Positions 1 through 5,954 of a DNA stretch of 10,169 bases are shown in pieces (position 1 is the first letter of the stretch; the number at the start of each line of letters is the position of its first letter). The DNA is taken from NCBI GenBank assembly GCA_043773745.1, contig JAYVEV010000066.1, positions 1 through 10,169 on the forward strand, in the 5' to 3' direction. A program made the position numbers and the translations under genes. The DNA comes from UKL13-2 sp043773745. Its GTDB lineage: Bacteria > Pseudomonadota > Gammaproteobacteria > Burkholderiales > Usitatibacteraceae. The notes beneath the pieces are model-generated. The model saw only the letters and a program-made list of their open reading frames with translations. It ran no database searches and was not told the origin of the DNA.

Positions 1-1050
1 GTACAGGTCCGGGAACTTCCCGCGGCGCGGAATCTCGACGCGCCGACATTGAACGATCACATACCCGATCTCCTCGTAGAACTTGCAGCAGCCCTCCGAT
101 ACAAGTCGGACGAGACCATCGCGCATGCTCTCCTCGACAGTAGTCCCCCCGCACACGGCCTGCAACGGGTCAAGGATGACTTCGACATCGAGGAAGTCGT
201 CGCCGAGTACAACATTCTGCGCGGCTGCATACACGATCTGGGAGACCGGAACGGGTTGAATCTGCAAGGACGTCCGTTCCATATCCTGAATCGCGTCCTG
301 GATGCGGCGATCGGTTCGGCCGTGCAATCGTTCGCGACCCAGAAGGCACTTGAGGTTCAACAACGCCGCGAGGAGTACCTGGCGTTTGTGGCGCATGACC
401 TGCGCACGCCGCTCAGTGCCATTTCGCTCTCTGCGCGGGTGCTTGAGATGACCCTTTCACGGGACGGCACTGATACGCCGCAGTCAACCAAGATGTTGAA
501 GGCACTCAGCCGGAACGTTCAATACCTTGAGGTATTGGTGCACAAGGTGCTCGAGGAAAATACGAATCTGGAAACCGAGATGGGGATCAAGCTGGAGTGC
601 CGGGAGTTCGACCTATGGCCGCTGATCGAGGCCCTTATTCACGACATCCCCCCGGTCGCTGGCACATCAAGCGCTCGACTGACCAACGCCGTGCCCGAGG
701 ATTTCGTTGTTTATGCGGATGCCGGTGCGCTACGACGGGTTTTCCAGAACTTGCTCGCCAACGCGATCTCCTACACGCCGCACGGAGAGGTCGTCATCGG
801 CGCGCAACATGGGTGTGACGGCGGCGGCGTCAATTGTTTCGTCCGTGACAACGGAGCGGGGATACCTACAGACCGCAGCAGTACCGTATTCGACAAGCAC
901 GAAACTGATCCCGACAAGGAGGGTGGGTTGGGGCTCGGGCTCGCCATTGTCAAGACCTTCGTCGAGGCACATGGAGGGGCGGTGACCGTGGAGAGTGAGC
1001 TGGGCGTCGGCTCGACATTTCGGTTTACGCTCCCCGCCCGACGGCGTTAG
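1..1050 (+). CDS. Sensor histidine kinase, 5' end cut by the window edge
   Basis: Histidine kinase that would autophosphorylate on histidine and pass the phosphate to a response regulator; none is visible here. The frame is open from base 1, and the first possible start (TTG at 49) has no good ribosome site, so the gene almost certainly begins upstream. Counting from base 49, the N-terminal 100 residues (HIPDLLVELAAAL near residue 4) resemble the RsbRD-type N-terminal domain, a moderate-confidence assignment. The H-box is FVAHDLRTPLSAI with phospho-acceptor H116. An N-box lies at about 229-244 (RRVFQNLLANAISYTP), the G1 box at 266-272 (RDNGAGI) and the G2 box at 292-300 (GGLGLGLAI). No transmembrane segment is seen in the visible part, which suggests a soluble sensor. 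The gene is G+C-rich compared with the chromosomal genes to the right, and its stop lies about 20 bases before a serine recombinase remnant. It is probably cargo of an integrated element. The kinase call is very secure; the signal sensed is unknown. Confidence 0.93.
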   Translation, partial: VQVRELPAARNLDAPTLNDHIPDLLVELAAALRYKSDETIAHALLDSSPPAHGLQRVKDDFDIEEVVAEYNILRGCIHDLGDRNGLNLQGRPFHILNRVLDAAIGSAVQSFATQKALEVQQRREEYLAFVAHDLRTPLSAISLSARVLEMTLSRDGTDTPQSTKMLKALSRNVQYLEVLVHKVLEENTNLETEMGIKLECREFDLWPLIEALIHDIPPVAGTSSARLTNAVPEDFVVYADAGALRRVFQNLLANAISYTPHGEVVIGAQHGCDGGGVNCFVRDNGAGIPTDRSSTVFDKHETDPDKEGGLGLGLAIVKTFVEAHGGAVTVESELGVGSTFRFTLPARRR

Positions 1051-1069
1051 CGCAACGCCCAGCCAGGCA

Positions 1070-1675
1070 ATGGAGAAGTTCGATGCCGAAATCCTGAAGC
1101 ATCCTGCGGAGAAGGTGTTCACTGAGGAGCACATGCGCGACATCATCGCAGGGTTGCGCAAAGACTTGAAGTCGATGAAGTCCGCCGAGGGGAAATCGCT
1201 TGAAGGGGTGGGGAAAGCACTTGCGGCAATCGACACCAAGCTGAAGAACCTTTATCTGGGCATAGAAAACGGCCGGCCGGTCAATGATCCTGTACGGCAA
1301 GCAAGACTGGCAGACTTGCGGGGTCAGCGGGTCAATGCCTTGGCTGAAATAGCCACTACTAAGACGCGCCCGGAACTCCCCATGAAGCAGATCAACAACG
1401 AGCAAATCGCGCTGTTTACGGAGACGGTCAAGGCGAAGCTCGTTCGGAACGATTCGGCCTTCACCAAGCGCTATCTTCAACTGTTGATGAGCGAAATCCG
1501 AGTCAAGGGTGGCGTGGCACTCATCGAAGGCAGCAATTCGACGCTCGCTCACGCGATCGCGGGCATAAAAATGGGCACTCTTGAAGGAGTGCCCAGATCT
1601 ATAACGAATTGGCGCGCTCGGCGGGAGTCGAACCCACTACCTTCGGCTTCGGAGGCCGACACTCTATCCAAATGA
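1070..1675 (+). pseudogene. C-terminal remnant of a large serine recombinase
   Basis: The frame reads like the C-terminal region of large serine recombinases: MEKFDAEILKHPAEKVFTEE, then a charged helical/coiled-coil stretch (RKDLKSM...LEGVGKALAAIDTKLKNLYLGIENG), then RYLQLLMSEIRVKGGVALIEG. The N-terminal resolvase domain with the catalytic serine, the recombinase domain and the zinc-ribbon cysteines are all absent. The frame is open back to about 995, but there it overlaps the kinase. Recognisable recombinase sequence begins near the ATG at 1070, so the rest was probably lost by deletion or recombination. The last residues (WRARRESNPL onward) are simply the antisense of the tRNA-Arg gene, a tail often seen on recombinases of elements integrated at tRNA 3' ends. 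A short protein could still be made from 1070 but could not catalyse recombination. Family assignment is from remembered motifs, not a search. Confidence 0.72.
1566..1594 (-). terminator. Rho-independent terminator of tRNA-Arg
   Basis: A perfect 8-bp stem, GGGCACTC (1573-1580) and GAGTGCCC (1587-1594), has a 6-base loop. Read on the minus strand it is followed by ATTTTTAT, a T-rich tract. It starts 15 bases beyond the 3' end of the tRNA-Arg gene on the same strand, the usual arrangement for a tRNA terminator. It lies inside the plus-strand recombinase remnant, so these bases also spell part of that reading frame. Confidence 0.72.
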
Positions 1676-1686
1676 GCTACGAGCGC
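1610..1686 (-). tRNA. tRNA-Arg, anticodon CCG
   Basis: Read on the minus strand, 77 bases fold as a complete tRNA. The acceptor stem GCGCTCG pairs perfectly with CGAGCGC, followed by discriminator G and an encoded CCA. The D-stem is GCTC/GAGT (one G-T pair). The anticodon stem TCGGC/GCCGA has loop CTCCGAA and anticodon CCG, which reads the arginine codon CGG. A 5-base variable loop is followed by T-stem GTGGG/CCCGC with loop TTCGACT. The 3' end faces the recombinase remnant, as expected if an element integrated at the tRNA 3' end and left the tRNA intact. The plus-strand recombinase frame ends inside it. Confidence 0.96.
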
Positions 1687-1703
1687 ACTGATATTTCGGA
1701 ACA

Positions 1704-1730
1704 AGTTTACCACTCAGCGCCCCTCTACAA
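1704..1730 (-). promoter_or_regulatory. Possible promoter of tRNA-Arg
   Basis: On the minus strand an extended -10-like sequence TGG-TAAACT (1712 to 1704) sits just upstream of the tRNA, with TTGTAG (1730-1725) as a possible -35. The 15-base spacer is shorter than ideal, so this is tentative. Confidence 0.28.
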
Positions 1731-1773
1731 CATCAACTAACGCATGTTAAATGTGCGTGCTATTCGCCAATAT

Positions 1774-1803
1774 TTGAGTCGATCGGTGCTTCATCGGTAT
1801 AAT
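1774..1803 (+). promoter_or_regulatory. Sigma-70-type promoter of the cytochrome c gene
   Basis: TTGAGT (1774-1779) and a perfect TATAAT (1798-1803) are separated by 18 bases. Transcription would start near 1810 and give a leader of about 35 bases before the ATG at 1845. The leader is T-rich, and GGGA at about 1837-1840 is the best ribosome-binding candidate. No recognised operator overlaps it. Confidence 0.7.
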
Positions 1804-1844
1804 TCATTTTCTTAATTTAATTTTCTTGCGTCACGGGACCCACT

Positions 1845-2453
1845 ATGTCTGACCACTCCAAAGTCCATTCCGACAGCACCAAGCCTGCCGATCCTCTTAA
1901 AATTGCCATCGCGGTTGGCGTCGGTGCACTGGCACTTATTATTGGCATCATTTTATTAACTCGCTTTGCGGTAGGCACCCATGAAATGGGCGCTACCGTG
2001 GCGACAGTCAACACGCCCGAAGCGATCAATAAGCGCATTGCGCCTGCCACCACAATCGCCGTTGACGCTACCAAAGGCCCGGCACCAACAATTGTCCCCG
2101 CTGCGGCCGCTCTTGTGACTGTGAGTGCCAGCGCTACAGCCGCGCCTATTGTTGCGATGGCCATCCCAGCGGCGGTGCCCGCCGGCAGCGCCGCCCCTGC
2201 CGCTGGTGGAGAGAGTGTTTATAAAGGCGGCTGTGTAGCCTGCCATGGCGCTGGCATTGCGGGCGCACCCAAGGCTGGTGATAAAGCGGCTTGGACACCA
2301 CGCATCGCACAAGGTAAGCCAACGCTTTATGAGCATGCGATAAAAGGATACCAAGGCAAAGCGGGCGTCATGCCGGCAAAAGGGGGCAACGCTTCATTGG
2401 CTGACAGCGATGTGAAAGCGGCTGTTGATTACATGGTCTCGCTTAGTAAATAA
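1845..2453 (+). CDS. Membrane-anchored cytochrome c5-like protein
   Basis: Monohaem c-type cytochrome, most likely an electron carrier held on the periplasmic face of the inner membrane. A short polar N-terminus is followed by one hydrophobic helix (about residues 18-39, IKIAIAVGVG-like and LIIGIILLT) and a long Ala/Pro/Thr/Val-rich linker (about 65-122). The C-terminal haem domain has CVACH at 130-134 (C130 and C133 bind haem, H134 is the proximal ligand). GDKAAWTPR follows, and the likely distal Met176 lies in GVMPAKGG. This pattern fits the cytochrome c5/CycB group. The anchor carries no lipobox and no clear cleavage site, so it probably stays in the membrane. The gene has its own promoter upstream and a strong terminator downstream, so it is a single-gene unit. 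Its redox partners cannot be read from the context. Confidence 0.9.
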   Translation: MSDHSKVHSDSTKPADPLKIAIAVGVGALALIIGIILLTRFAVGTHEMGATVATVNTPEAINKRIAPATTIAVDATKGPAPTIVPAAAALVTVSASATAAPIVAMAIPAAVPAGSAAPAAGGESVYKGGCVACHGAGIAGAPKAGDKAAWTPRIAQGKPTLYEHAIKGYQGKAGVMPAKGGNASLADSDVKAAVDYMVSLSK

Positions 2454-2480
2454 GCATCATTAATATGCCACTCAGGCTAA

Positions 2481-2511
2481 CAGGGGCGGTTATCCGCCCC
2501 TGTGCTTTTTA
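2481..2511 (+). terminator. Rho-independent terminator of the cytochrome c gene
   Basis: A perfect 9-bp stem, CAGGGGCGG (2481-2489) and CCGCCCCTG (2494-2502), has loop TTAT and is followed by TGCTTTTT. It lies 27 bases after the cytochrome stop. It ends directly at the start codon of apaH, so it also forms the apaH leader. Confidence 0.9.
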
Positions 2512-2513
2512 AA

Positions 2514-3341
2514 ATGAGCGTCTATGCCATTGGCGATTTGCAAGGCTGTTATATCAGCCTGCAAAAACTGCTGGACAACATCCAATTTTCTCCCGCCAAA
2601 GACCAGCTCTGGTTTGTGGGCGATCTGGTCAATCGCGGGCCGGGGTCGCTGGAATGCTTGCGTTTTGTAAAACAACTTGGCAGTTGCGCGATAACCGTCT
2701 TGGGCAACCACGATTTACACTTGCTTGGCGTTGCTGCGGGATTGCGCCCGCTGAGCAAGAAAGACACGATCAAGCCAATTTTGGATGCGCCCGATCGTGA
2801 CGAACTGCTGACATGGCTGCGCCAGCAAAAATTGCTGCACATCGAGGGCCGCTATGCTCTTGTACATGCCGGGTTATTACCCGACTGGAGTTGGACTGAA
2901 GCGCAGTCCCTTGCGCATGAAATTGAGGCCGCACTAAGCGGGCCTGCTTATCTTAGCCTGCTTGAAATAATGTACGGAAACGATCCCGATTATTGGCAGC
3001 CTGATTTGCGTGGCTCTGCCCGGCAACGCGTCATTATTAACGCCATGACACGTATGCGCATATTGTCAAATGATGGCCGCATGCAGCTTAAATTTAAAGG
3101 TGAGCCGGACACCATCCCCGCAGAATATCGTCCTTGGTTTGAGGTAAAAACGGCGCGTACACCTGACCATACAATCATTGCCGGCCACTGGTCTGCACTC
3201 GGCATACATATGAGCCCACAATTTATCGGTCTTGATAGCGGCTGCGTTTGGGGTCAAAAATTGACAGCACTGCGCCTCGAAGACCGCGCAATTTTTCAAG
3301 TGCCTTGTGCAGAAACTGATCTGGCGACGGGCTGGGATTAA
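2514..3341 (+). CDS. apaH: Bis(5'-nucleosyl)-tetraphosphatase, symmetrical
   Basis: Cytoplasmic metallophosphatase that hydrolyses diadenosine tetraphosphate symmetrically to two ADP, keeping this stress-linked nucleotide low. The 275 residues match the usual family length. The metallophosphoesterase motifs are in order: GDLQGC (7-12), GDLVNRGP (36-43), GNHD (64-67), VHAG (117-120), AGHW (223-226) and GLDSGCVWG (239-247). The ATG at 2514 gives the normal N-terminus MSVYAIGDLQGC. A GTG at 2502 would add only MLFK and lies in the terminator stem. No clear Shine-Dalgarno sequence precedes 2514, because the upstream bases are the T-tract and hairpin of the cytochrome terminator. Expression may therefore depend on read-through or on a promoter I did not recognise. 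It converges with the acyltransferase gene. Confidence 0.95.
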   Translation: MSVYAIGDLQGCYISLQKLLDNIQFSPAKDQLWFVGDLVNRGPGSLECLRFVKQLGSCAITVLGNHDLHLLGVAAGLRPLSKKDTIKPILDAPDRDELLTWLRQQKLLHIEGRYALVHAGLLPDWSWTEAQSLAHEIEAALSGPAYLSLLEIMYGNDPDYWQPDLRGSARQRVIINAMTRMRILSNDGRMQLKFKGEPDTIPAEYRPWFEVKTARTPDHTIIAGHWSALGIHMSPQFIGLDSGCVWGQKLTALRLEDRAIFQVPCAETDLATGWD

Positions 3342-3363
3342 ATTCAATCCCTTGCCACATATC

Positions 3364-3378
3364 ACTAGTAACGCTAGT
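3364..3378. terminator. Weak hairpin between convergent genes
   Basis: ACTAG (3364-3368) and CTAGT (3374-3378) form a 5-bp stem with a 5-base loop, followed by TT on the plus strand. It is in the right place to end apaH, and possibly the acyltransferase gene, but the stem is short and the T-tract poor. Confidence 0.25.
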
Positions 3379-3393
3379 TTTGAACGGCACGTC

Positions 3394-4260
3394 CTACTGC
3401 CGCCGATCCGTTAACGGAACCTGTGCGCCGCTGCCCGCATTGCCAAAGCGTTGATGTGCCTGCGGTATGGGCACATTGAGAATCGCAGCAATAGCTGACT
3501 CAGCTTTTAACGCCAACTCTCGACGTGAGCAACCTAACGTTGAAATAGGGGGGGCAAAAGTGAGTTCTGCAATGATCGATTTTTGCCTGATAATCAATTG
3601 CAACGATTCGGCAAAACTCAGATCGTTAATATAGGCCACCGCCACACACTGCTCGCCGTCGCTGGTGCCGTAGCGCAGCGCCGCGGGTGCTAGCGTGGCA
3701 TTATTGGCAACGGCGGGCTCCAACAGCGATGAGTGAAACTTCAACAACCGATCACCCGCCGTGGTAGTGCCTTCCGGGAATAGTCCAATCGTGTCACCAG
3801 TCGCCAATACGTTATGCATTTCATCATTGATTCGGGCGGTATCGCGGCGATGGGTACGTCGGATAAAAATCGTGCCTGCTTTCTCACACAACCAGCCGAC
3901 AACTGGCCAGTCCCTTATCTCTGCTTTGGCCACAAACCGCGCCGGATGAGCCGCGTTAATGACATAAATATCAAGCCACGAAATATGGTTAGCAGCGATC
4001 ATCAGATTGCGCGCCGCTGCATCGGGACGGGCACCATGAATCGATAAGATGACGTTGAGAATTCGCAGGGTTTTTTGCGACCACCATTGGACAAAATATG
4101 CCCGCCTCGCATTGCTGACGCGCGGGAAAATTATCCCTGCCACCAATAAACCGGTGCCTATGTGAATAGCCAATCTAGTCCAACGGATTCCCCGAATAAA
4201 ACGCCGGGTCACTGGCGCTAATTGGGTATCGATAGTTTGTGATTGCGCTAGGTTTTGCAT
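3394..4260 (-). CDS. 1-acyl-sn-glycerol-3-phosphate acyltransferase family protein
   Basis: Member of the PlsC-type lysophospholipid acyltransferase family, which transfers an acyl chain to a lysophospholipid such as lysophosphatidic acid at the inner membrane. Of 288 residues (from the ATG at 4260), about 26-50 form a hydrophobic N-terminal anchor. The catalytic NHxxxxD motif is NHISWLD, with H92 and D97. The block IFIRR lies at 131-135, and FPEGTTT (161-167) is the glycerophosphate-binding motif, where many relatives have FPEGTR. Start choice is uncertain: ATG at 4290 and TTG at 4299 are in frame and would add 10 or 13 residues (TTACAGGG lies in that stretch). None has a textbook ribosome site. 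It may be the main PlsC or an ornithine-lipid/lyso-lipid paralogue; the sequence alone does not decide. Confidence 0.88.
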   Translation of the reverse strand: MQNLAQSQTIDTQLAPVTRRFIRGIRWTRLAIHIGTGLLVAGIIFPRVSNARRAYFVQWWSQKTLRILNVILSIHGARPDAAARNLMIAANHISWLDIYVINAAHPARFVAKAEIRDWPVVGWLCEKAGTIFIRRTHRRDTARINDEMHNVLATGDTIGLFPEGTTTAGDRLLKFHSSLLEPAVANNATLAPAALRYGTSDGEQCVAVAYINDLSFAESLQLIIRQKSIIAELTFAPPISTLGCSRRELALKAESAIAAILNVPIPQAHQRFGNAGSGAQVPLTDRRQ

Positions 4261-4273
4261 GTTCGCGAGTCTA

Positions 4274-4326
4274 CCCTGTAACACGCACATCGCGGCCAAC
4301 CTGTCATTGCTACTCTATTTACAGGG
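4274..4326. repeat. 8-bp inverted repeat upstream of the acyltransferase gene
   Basis: CCCTGTAA (4274-4281) and TTACAGGG (4319-4326) are exact reverse complements, 37 bases apart. They lie between the preferred acyltransferase start and the bidirectional terminator. They could be paired regulatory half-sites or coincidence. Confidence 0.3.
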
Positions 4327-4336
4327 GACAAAAGCC

Positions 4337-4366
4337 AAAAAAAGGCACCTTACGATGCCTTTTTTT
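4337..4366. terminator. Bidirectional Rho-independent terminator
   Basis: Seven A's plus GGCA (4337-4347) pair with TGCC plus seven T's (4356-4366) around an 8-base loop. On the minus strand it lies just after the lipoprotein stop and would end the kinase-lipoprotein unit. On the plus strand it is equally well formed, so it insulates both directions. Confidence 0.87.
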
Positions 4367-4373
4367 CAACAAA

Positions 4374-4841
4374 CTATATTCTTGAAACCCGTGTCGCACC
4401 TTGGCCTGAGAGAATACGCACACGATCACCGACGCGAAATTCTTCATCTTTTTCCTGCGTGATGGCAACTAATTTGCCACCTTCAAGGCGCACAGTAACT
4501 TCAACCCCTTTGCGCTCATTAGCCGATTTTTCAATGGCCTGTCCAGCAATGCCGCCTATGACAGCGCCTACGATCGCGCCAGCAGCATTAGCATTTCTGC
4601 CACCACCAACCGTTGAGCCGCCAATGCCCCCCAGTGCCGCACCAATCAATGTGCCGCTGCCCTCGCGCGGCGCATCAATCTGCACATCGCGCACTGATTC
4701 CACCGTACCGAGACGTACCGACTGCTCGCCTCGAACCTGCGCGCGACTGTAATCGCCACCGCCCAAGCCGGGCTGTGCACAGCCTGACAATATCGCAATT
4801 GCTGCCACTGCCCCGATGGTAAAGATTTGTTTAATATTCAT
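4374..4841 (-). CDS. Glycine-zipper outer-membrane lipoprotein, SlyB/Pcp-like
   Basis: Small lipoprotein, probably anchored in the outer membrane and helping envelope integrity, as described for SlyB/Pcp-type proteins. The ATG at 4841 is chosen because a GGAG lies 6 bases upstream (4848-4851). In-frame ATGs further up would spoil the compact signal peptide. Of 155 residues, 1-20 are a lipoprotein signal ending in the lipobox LSGC, with lipidated Cys21. Residues 45-58 are GTVESVRDVQIDAP. Residues 63-102 are a Gly/Ala-rich glycine-zipper pair (GTLIGAALGGIGG and GAIVGAVIGGIAG) that could form a two-helix membrane hairpin. The C-terminal 50 residues are a small charged domain (VEVTVRLEGG, FRVGDRVRI). 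It begins 36 bases after the kinase gene with no terminator between, so the two are probably co-transcribed. Confidence 0.88.
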   Translation of the reverse strand: MNIKQIFTIGAVAAIAILSGCAQPGLGGGDYSRAQVRGEQSVRLGTVESVRDVQIDAPREGSGTLIGAALGGIGGSTVGGGRNANAAGAIVGAVIGGIAGQAIEKSANERKGVEVTVRLEGGKLVAITQEKDEEFRVGDRVRILSGQGATRVSRI

Positions 4842-4877
4842 TCTGTTCTCCATAACGTTCAATTGAGATGGCCTTGA

Positions 4878-5813
4878 TTACCATAAGACTTCATCAAACG
4901 CTGCTTGATACCGCGAGGCAATGTCATCGCGCGTTGGCTGATGTCCTTGAGGGCCACGATATTCGATTTTTAAACTGCCAATTGTGTTGGCAAGCCGCCC
5001 AACCCTTTCCCAGGCCCAATTGCGCTCAATACCGTACAAAAGACCCGAGCGATAAGCGTCCCCGCAGCCGGTAGGGTCAACGCGTCGATTTTCTTTAACG
5101 CTGGGTATAACAATTTGCTGGCCATCGGCATAAATTATCGATCCTTCAGCACCTTTTGTGACAAAAAATGCTTTGACGCGCTCGGTCAATTTGGAAATCG
5201 GCTCGCCCGTTCTCTCTTCCAAAATGCGTGCTTCATAGTCATTGACCGCTACATAATCGGCAAGTTCGATGAAATGCCGCAATTCATCACCGTTAAACAC
5301 CGACATAGCCTGGCCCGGATCAAAAATAAACGGGATCCGTAAATCATGAAACTGTTCGGCGTGCTGCAACATGCCGTCGCGGGAGTCGGGCGCCAAAATT
5401 CCCAGTGTGATGCCCTTGGCGTCGCCTACTTTGTTCACGTATGACGACGACATTGCCCCCGGATGGAAAGCCGTAATCTGGTTAGCATCCAAGTCAGTGG
5501 TGATAAACGCCTGCGGCATAAATGTGCCCGGAATCTCACGCACGTGGGTACGGGCAATGCCCAGTTGATCAAACCGCTCACGGTACGGACCAAAATCATC
5601 GCCAACCGTAGCCATTACAACGGGCTCATCTCCAAGCAGCTTAAGGTTGTATGCAATGTTGCCGGCTGTGCCGCCAAACTCTCGCCGCATATCCGGCACC
5701 AGGAAAGCAACATTAAGGATATGAATTTGATCGGGCAGAATATGCTCGCCAAATTGGCCATGGAACACCATGATCGTGTCATAAGCAACGGAACCACAAA
5801 TAAGAGCTGGCAT
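4878..5813 (-). CDS. PfkB-family carbohydrate/nucleoside kinase
   Basis: Cytoplasmic ribokinase-like kinase using ATP to phosphorylate a sugar or nucleoside; the substrate is not known. Of 311 residues (typical length), the N-terminus has GSVAYDTI (8-14 region). A substrate-site segment FGGTAGNIAYNLKLLG lies at 46-61, followed by VGDDFG at 70-75. NDYE (191-194) and TKGAEGS (219-225) are typical of the nucleotide-binding half. The PfkB signature is DPTGCGDAYRSG (246-257) with catalytic base Asp252; Cys250 stands where most relatives have Ala in GAGD. Such proteins are often annotated as adenosine kinase or sugar kinase, so a nucleoside substrate is possible but inferred. The ATG at 5813 gives the normal N-terminus, although its Shine-Dalgarno is weak. 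A TATAAT box and a dyad lie just upstream. Confidence 0.9.
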   Translation of the reverse strand: MPALICGSVAYDTIMVFHGQFGEHILPDQIHILNVAFLVPDMRREFGGTAGNIAYNLKLLGDEPVVMATVGDDFGPYRERFDQLGIARTHVREIPGTFMPQAFITTDLDANQITAFHPGAMSSSYVNKVGDAKGITLGILAPDSRDGMLQHAEQFHDLRIPFIFDPGQAMSVFNGDELRHFIELADYVAVNDYEARILEERTGEPISKLTERVKAFFVTKGAEGSIIYADGQQIVIPSVKENRRVDPTGCGDAYRSGLLYGIERNWAWERVGRLANTIGSLKIEYRGPQGHQPTRDDIASRYQAAFDEVLW

Positions 5814-5841
5814 ATTTAACTATTTTCTTAAATAAAACATC

Positions 5842-5870
5842 ATTATACCGTCGCAATATGTGACGGTTAT
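5842..5870 (-). promoter_or_regulatory. Probable promoter of the kinase-lipoprotein unit
   Basis: On the minus strand a perfect TATAAT (5847-5842) lies about 29 bases before the kinase ATG. The -35 region is poor (ATAACC at 5870-5865 with 17-base spacing), which suggests a weak or activator-dependent promoter. A second TATAAT occurs 35 bases further upstream (5882-5877), also without a good -35. Confidence 0.5.
5848..5866. promoter_or_regulatory. Operator-like dyad over the kinase promoter
   Basis: CCGTCGCA-ATA-TGTGACGG is a 19-bp inverted repeat, 8-base arms with 7 of 8 matching around a 3-base centre. It abuts the TATAAT box and fills the spacer and part of the -35 region. This is where a dimeric repressor or activator would bind. 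I do not recognise the regulator; it is not a CRP-type site because the TGTGA half faces outward. Confidence 0.42.
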
Positions 5871-5954
5871 GCCACTATTATAAGAGTCATCCATGATTGA
5901 TCGTGCCGTGAATCGGATTTTCAATTCCTTATCGACGGCCTACCCGTAATCGCG

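Noticed and set aside
1..60. Second attachment-site copy of the tRNA 3' end at the left edge
   Set aside because: I found no stretch matching 1610-1650 there; the other island end must lie outside the window.
730..1552. Two long minus-strand open frames opposite the kinase and recombinase remnant
   Set aside because: They show no family motifs, lack plausible ribosome sites, and are explained by the G+C-rich genes on the plus strand.
1741..1757. Imperfect palindrome CGCATGTTAAATGTGCG upstream of the cytochrome promoter
   Set aside because: Only the outer four bases pair cleanly, which is too weak to support as a site.
1956..2354. A 132-codon minus-strand frame opposite the cytochrome c gene
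   Set aside because: It covers the Ala-rich linker and haem domain in reverse; composition and context indicate a shadow.
2502..2513. GTG at 2502 as the apaH start
   Set aside because: It would add four residues absent from the family N-terminus and lies in the terminator stem; the ATG at 2514 fits better.
5848..5866. CRP/FNR-type binding site upstream of the kinase
   Set aside because: The TGTGA-like half is oriented outward rather than as TGTGA-N6-TCACA, and no TTGAT-N4-ATCAA is present.
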